Below are positions 60,253 through 64,000 of a DNA stretch of 64,000 bases, in pieces. Both the position numbers and the translations under genes were made by a program. Under the pieces are notes generated by a model that was given only the letters and a program-made list of their open reading frames with translations, searched no databases and was not told where the DNA came from. This DNA comes from Paenibacillus arenilitoris. Lineage in GTDB: Bacteria; Bacillota; Bacilli; Paenibacillales; Paenibacillaceae. Numbering within the stretch: the first letter of the stretch is position 1; every line of letters starts with the position of its first letter. Location: NCBI RefSeq assembly GCF_014705655.1, contig NZ_JACXIY010000013.1, forward strand, positions 62,001-126,000. Reading direction: 5' to 3'.

Positions 60253-62075
60253 GGAGAAGCATCGTATTCAAGCTGTTTTTGCTCATCACCGGTTTATGCC
60301 TGTTCGTAATCGCGAGCATTCTGATCGGACAAGCCGTGTTCTTCAAGCAATATTACGTGCATCAGAAGGTGGAGAAGGTGCAGGATGCGCTCCGCTCCGT
60401 CCGGGAAGGCGAGGCGATCCGCTCCGGGGACCCGGAGGCTGTTGTTAGGGCGGAGCGGGCGTTTTACGAACAAACGAATTCGTGGCTCGCGATACTGGAC
60501 GACAAGGGCTATTTGAAACATACGGGCAATTTCGGAATGAAGGTCCGGTTGGATCGCTCGGACTCGTTCCCCGCCCTATCCGGCACGTCGATCGACGTGC
60601 CGCTGTACGCGATGATGGACGTTGAGGAGGCGAGCCCCGATCATCCGCTGTTCTCCAGCAGGTTCGTCCTGGAAGGAGAGCGGATCGCGATGGAAGGCCT
60701 TATGATCGGGCAGCAATGGTATCCGCAGCGGATCGGGAGGAGCCCGTCCAACCTGAGAGAGGAGAACCGGCTGGAGAACCGGCAGCTGGTTCGCAAAGAA
60801 TACGAGGTCGTCCCGCGCTTCGAAAGCCCGAGCGCGTACCGCGAACGTTATCCCAGCGTTCTTGTGCAAGGAACGATTACGAGCATCCGGCTGCCGCAGG
60901 GCGCGCAGGCGTCCCGGTATGCGAACCGCTTGTTTCTCGATAGGGTGACGGCGTTTCAGGCAGACCTTCTGTACGGAGACGCCGCGGGGAGGGCCGGCTC
61001 GACAACCGATTACTACGACAACGATATCCGCTACAAAATTTTCGTGGAGCCCGTCACCGACCACACGGGAAAGCCCTTTTACCTGTTCGCCATGACCTCG
61101 CTGCAGCCTGTGAGCGAAGCCGTGGGCGTCATGCAAAACTACTACGTTTATATCGCGATCGGAACGCTGCTGCTTGTTCTGCTCGCCTCCTTCTACGTGT
61201 CCCGCACGATCGCCGCTCCATTGCTCCGAATAGACGCGATGACGCAAAATATGGCCAAGCTGAGCTTCACGGAGCGGATCCCGATCCAAAACGAGGACGA
61301 GATCGGCAATCTGTCCCGGAATATTAATCGGCTGTCGGATATGCTGCAGGCGCATCTTGCCAGGCTGGAGCAAGATATCGAGCAAGAAAAGCGATTGGAG
61401 CAAACGCGTAAAGCGTTTATCGCCGGCGTGTCGCATGAGTTGAAGACGCCGCTCAGCGTCATGGAGAGCTGCCTCTACATCTTGAAGGACAAGGCGGACA
61501 GCTCGAGACGGGACTATTATTTTACGGCGATGGAAGACGAAGTAAAGAGCATGAGCCTGCTGATCCAGGACATGCTGGAGCTGGCGAAATATGAGTCCGG
61601 GACGTATCGGATGGAGACCGATTCGTTCCGCATCGATGCGCTACTTGAGCGAATTTGCGAGAAGCTGGCGCCCGACATTGCGGGGAAGCAGCTTCGTCTG
61701 CATACCCGGCTCGCCCCGGCCGAGGTCGTCGCCAATCGGCAGCGGATCGAGCAGGTGGCCGTTAATTTCTTGATGAACGCCATCCGCTACACGCCGGAGC
61801 AAGAGGAGATCGTCGTTACGGCAACCGAACGGAAGGATACCGTCATCATCGGCATCGAGAATAAAGGCGTCCATATCCCGGCCGAGCAATTGGACAAAAT
61901 ATGGGATCGCTTCTACCGCGGCGAGCAATCCCGCCACCGTTCGACCGGAGGCACCGGCCTCGGTCTCGCGATCGCCAAGCAAATTCTCGAGCTGCATGGA
62001 GCGCCTTACGGCGTTCGCAATACGGAGGAGGGCGTTCTGTTCCATTTTGAATTAAAGAAGGCGTCCCAAGCGTAG
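60249..62075 (+). CDS. HAMP-containing sensor histidine kinase of the OmpR-type system
   Basis: This 608-residue kinase has TM1 (about 5-27), an extracytoplasmic domain of about 270 residues, TM2 (about 297-320) and HAMP. HisKA carries H396 in GVSHELKTPLS, and the HATPase has NFLMNAIRYTP, 'DKIWDRFYRGEQ' and GTGLGLAIAKQI. The ATG at 60249 overlaps the regulator stop. The terminator hairpin begins inside its last codons. The stimulus is unknown. The large external domain and linkage to acyltransferase genes suggest cell-envelope sensing. Confidence 0.92.
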   Translation: MRRSIVFKLFLLITGLCLFVIASILIGQAVFFKQYYVHQKVEKVQDALRSVREGEAIRSGDPEAVVRAERAFYEQTNSWLAILDDKGYLKHTGNFGMKVRLDRSDSFPALSGTSIDVPLYAMMDVEEASPDHPLFSSRFVLEGERIAMEGLMIGQQWYPQRIGRSPSNLREENRLENRQLVRKEYEVVPRFESPSAYRERYPSVLVQGTITSIRLPQGAQASRYANRLFLDRVTAFQADLLYGDAAGRAGSTTDYYDNDIRYKIFVEPVTDHTGKPFYLFAMTSLQPVSEAVGVMQNYYVYIAIGTLLLVLLASFYVSRTIAAPLLRIDAMTQNMAKLSFTERIPIQNEDEIGNLSRNINRLSDMLQAHLARLEQDIEQEKRLEQTRKAFIAGVSHELKTPLSVMESCLYILKDKADSSRRDYYFTAMEDEVKSMSLLIQDMLELAKYESGTYRMETDSFRIDALLERICEKLAPDIAGKQLRLHTRLAPAEVVANRQRIEQVAVNFLMNAIRYTPEQEEIVVTATERKDTVIIGIENKGVHIPAEQLDKIWDRFYRGEQSRHRSTGGTGLGLAIAKQILELHGAPYGVRNTEEGVLFHFELKKASQA

Positions 62076-62101
62076 AACTTCGGTTCTGCGCTATTTTTTT
62101 T
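62069..62101 (+). terminator. Strong rho-independent terminator after the kinase
   Basis: AGCGTAGAAC (62069-62078), tetraloop TTCG, GTTCTGCGCT (62083-62092), then A and eight Ts. The stem contains the kinase stop codon. Confidence 0.92.
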
Positions 62102-62108
62102 GCGGATG

Positions 62109-62141
62109 TGCACGCGGACTGCACGCTATCTGCATCCGATC
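62109..62141 (+). promoter_or_regulatory. Three direct repeats with 11-bp spacing, candidate response-regulator operator
   Basis: TGCACGCGGAC (62109-62119), TGCACGCTATC (62120-62130), TGCATCCGATC (62131-62141). OmpR-type regulators bind direct repeats of this period. A -10-like TACTCT (62157-62162) follows without a good -35, as expected for an activated promoter of the SGNH-MBOAT operon. Confidence 0.5.
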
Positions 62142-62193
62142 TTTATCTCGGCCCGTTACTCTAATCTCGAACCAGAAAGGGGAAGTGATAGGG

Positions 62194-62868
62194 ATGGGAA
62201 AGAAAGGGACGGGAATGCTGCTGATCGGGCTCGTCGCGTTATTGGCGACGGCTTGCGGCAATGAGGGGCGGCCGCCCGCTTTGATCGATAAGGAGCCCGG
62301 CGACTCCGAGCCGGTGCAAGCCGCTTATACATCCCTGTACGAAACGAGCGTGTTTCTCGGGGATTCGATTACGGAAGGGCTGGCTTACCATGACGCGCTG
62401 AACGAGGAGAACGTGCTCGCGGGCGCGGGGAAGACGGCGCAGTTCGCGCTAGAGAACGTGGAGGAACTGGCCAAGCGTAAGCCGGAGCATATCTTTATCC
62501 AGCTCGGTTCGGACGACCTTTTATGGCCGACCGACGATCCGAAGAGCTATTCGCTGGCCTATTACGCCCAATTGATCGACGGCATCAAGGACAGGCTTCC
62601 GGATGCGGCGGTGACGCTGCTATCGGTTACTCCGGTTACGGAAGAAGCGACGCGAAAGGAACCCCGTTACCGGAACATCGGCGATTACAACGAGGGACTG
62701 AAGGAGCTGGCGGCCAGGGAGGATGTAGGCTACGTCGATTTGTCGCCGCTAACGGCCGAGCATGCCGATCTGTACGATGCGGACGGCATTCATTTTCAAG
62801 CGGAATTTTATCCGATCTTGCTGGATTACTTGAAGGACGAGCTGGATCGGCGCAGCGGCGCGCAGTAA
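62194..62868 (+). CDS. SGNH/GDSL-hydrolase lipoprotein
   Basis: This 224-residue exported lipoprotein has lipobox ATAC after its signal peptide, then an SGNH esterase fold with GDSITEG (catalytic Ser), 'IQLGSDDL' (Gly/Asn-type block, here Asp) and DADGIHF (Asp-His pair). The next gene, 21 nt later, is an MBOAT acyltransferase. Such pairs add or remove acetyl groups on exopolysaccharides or wall polymers. The ATG at 62194 is preferred over GTG 62185, which is too close to AAAGGGGA. Confidence 0.85.
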   Translation: MGKKGTGMLLIGLVALLATACGNEGRPPALIDKEPGDSEPVQAAYTSLYETSVFLGDSITEGLAYHDALNEENVLAGAGKTAQFALENVEELAKRKPEHIFIQLGSDDLLWPTDDPKSYSLAYYAQLIDGIKDRLPDAAVTLLSVTPVTEEATRKEPRYRNIGDYNEGLKELAAREDVGYVDLSPLTAEHADLYDADGIHFQAEFYPILLDYLKDELDRRSGAQ

Positions 62869-62889
62869 CGGTACGGGAGGAAACGGACC

Positions 62890-64000
62890 TTGGTATTCAG
62901 CAGCCTGATCTTTCTGTTTCAATTTTTGCCCGCGGCGCTGCTCGCGTACTACGCGTCGCCCAAGAAGCTGAGAAACGCCGTTCTGCTTTCCGCGAGCCTC
63001 TTCTTCTATGCGTGGGGGGAGCCGGTCTATATCGCGCTTATGGTGTTCTCCACCGTATTCGATTACGTCAACGGGCTCCTAATCGACCGATACAGGCAGC
63101 GCAAACGGTTGGCCGGAGCCGTGTTTATCGGCTCGATCGGCGGCAATCTGGCGATACTCGGCTTTTTCAAATACGCGGATTTTGCCGTTCAGCAGGTCAA
63201 CGGAGTATTCGGCCTGCAGCTGCAGGCGGCCGATCTTCCGCTGCCGGTCGGCCTCTCGTTCTATACGTTCCAGACGATGTCCTACGTGGCGGACGTCTAC
63301 CTCGGCAAGGCGCAGGCGCAGCGCAATATCGTCGCCTTCGGCACCTACGTCGCGATGTTCCCGCAGCTCGTCGCCGGACCGATCGTGAAATACGGAGAAG
63401 TCGCAGGGCAGCTGGTCTCCCGTAATGTGACGTTAGCGCGATTCGGGGAAGGCGCGGAATTATTCATCCGGGGACTCGCCAAAAAGGTGCTGCTCGCCAA
63501 CAATGCCGGGCTGCTATGGACGAGCGTGAAGGCGGCGCCGGTGGAGGAGGTGACCGTTCTCTCCGCATGGCTCGGCATCGTGGCGTTCACGCTGCAAATT
63601 TATTTCGATTTCAGCGGGTATTCGGATATGGCGCGAGGGCTCGGCAAGATGTTCGGCTTCGACCTGCCGGCCAACTTCAACTATCCTTACATCGCGAAGA
63701 GCATTACGGAATTTTGGCGCAGATGGCATATTTCGCTCGGCTCCTGGTTCCGGGAATATGTCTACATCCCGCTTGGCGGCAACCGGCTCGGCCTCGGCAA
63801 GCAGCTTCGCAATCTATTGATCGTATGGCTGTTAACCGGCTTGTGGCATGGCGCGAGCTGGAACTTCGTTGCGTGGGGTTTGTATTTCGGCTTGTTCGTG
63901 ACGGCCGAGAAGCTTCTTCTGTTGAAGAGAATGGAACGCTGGCCGAGCGGGGTAAAACATGTCTACACGCTGCTCGTCGTCGTCGTCGGCTGGGTGCTGT
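62890..64000 (+). CDS. MBOAT-family O-acyltransferase, AlgI/DltB-like (partial, runs off the end)
   Basis: At least 370 residues are visible in an open frame that continues past the window. Multiple membrane spans begin VFSSLIFLFQFLPAALLAYY. MBOAT/AlgI marks include 'FFYAWGEPVYIALMVFS', 'LPVGLSFYTFQTMSYVADVY', 'YFDFSGYSDMARGLGKMFGF', 'EFWRRWHISLGSWFREYVYIPLGGNR' and the catalytic histidine in LTGLWHGASWNF. The TTG start at 62890 lies 9 nt after GGAGG. AlgI-type enzymes pass acyl groups across the membrane for O-acetylation of secreted polysaccharide. The coupled SGNH lipoprotein would be the outer partner. Confidence 0.92.
   Translation, partial: MVFSSLIFLFQFLPAALLAYYASPKKLRNAVLLSASLFFYAWGEPVYIALMVFSTVFDYVNGLLIDRYRQRKRLAGAVFIGSIGGNLAILGFFKYADFAVQQVNGVFGLQLQAADLPLPVGLSFYTFQTMSYVADVYLGKAQAQRNIVAFGTYVAMFPQLVAGPIVKYGEVAGQLVSRNVTLARFGEGAELFIRGLAKKVLLANNAGLLWTSVKAAPVEEVTVLSAWLGIVAFTLQIYFDFSGYSDMARGLGKMFGFDLPANFNYPYIAKSITEFWRRWHISLGSWFREYVYIPLGGNRLGLGKQLRNLLIVWLLTGLWHGASWNFVAWGLYFGLFVTAEKLLLLKRMERWPSGVKHVYTLLVVVVGWVL

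Overview
The window reads as a chromosomal segment of a Gram-positive, Paenibacillus-like bacterium (family Paenibacillaceae). The basis is the gene content: YesN/YesM-type two-component systems with AraC-type response regulators, LplB/YtcP-type sugar ABC permeases with lipoprotein binding proteins and no dedicated ATPase, S-layer-homology anchoring, strong AGGAGG ribosome sites and frequent TTG/GTG starts. Nearly all genes are on the + strand. No rRNA, tRNA, CRISPR array or insertion sequence was seen.

Region 1 (1-24111) is a sialoglycan utilisation locus. After the tail of a probable restriction-helicase gene and a terminator come a YesN/YesM pair, a lone sugar-binding lipoprotein, a GH2 enzyme, a cytosolic BNR sialidase and N-acetylneuraminate lyase (nanA). 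A second YesN/YesM pair follows, whose kinase has two tandem sensor halves, then a complete permease-permease-binding-protein cassette, a YhcH-family protein and a giant SLH-anchored multidomain sialidase. The sialidase reading frame is broken after 118 codons. NanE, NanK, NagA and NagB are not in the window.

Region 2 (24112-26963) holds a Phd/RelE-type toxin-antitoxin pair, a phytanoyl-CoA-dioxygenase-family gene on the minus strand and an AlkD-like DNA repair gene.

Region 3 (26964-35574) is a copper/nitrous-oxide-reductase maturation cluster. It contains a CopD-like membrane protein, a 5'-truncated Sco gene next to a perfect 20-bp inverted repeat, a TlpA/ResA-like thioredoxin, a small membrane protein, a NarX/NarL-like two-component system, a FixH/YtkA-like lipoprotein and nosD-nosL-nosY-nosF. 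nosZ itself is absent from the window.

Region 4 (35575-58801) is a sulfated-glycan locus. It has two permease-permease-binding-protein cassettes, two membrane-anchored AraC regulators, one cupin-AraC regulator, five formylglycine-type sulfatases and a GH43 enzyme. Three diverged copies of a 210-285 bp intergenic element rich in CCTGC-N6-GCAGG palindromes sit only at the module boundaries of this region. The first permease appears to start at an ACG codon.

Region 5 (58802-64000) has an AT-richer cupin gene, an OmpR/PhoR-type two-component system with a strong terminator, and a downstream operon of an SGNH-hydrolase lipoprotein and an AlgI/DltB-type MBOAT acyltransferase. That operon is preceded by three 11-bp-spaced direct repeats. 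The MBOAT gene runs off the window end.
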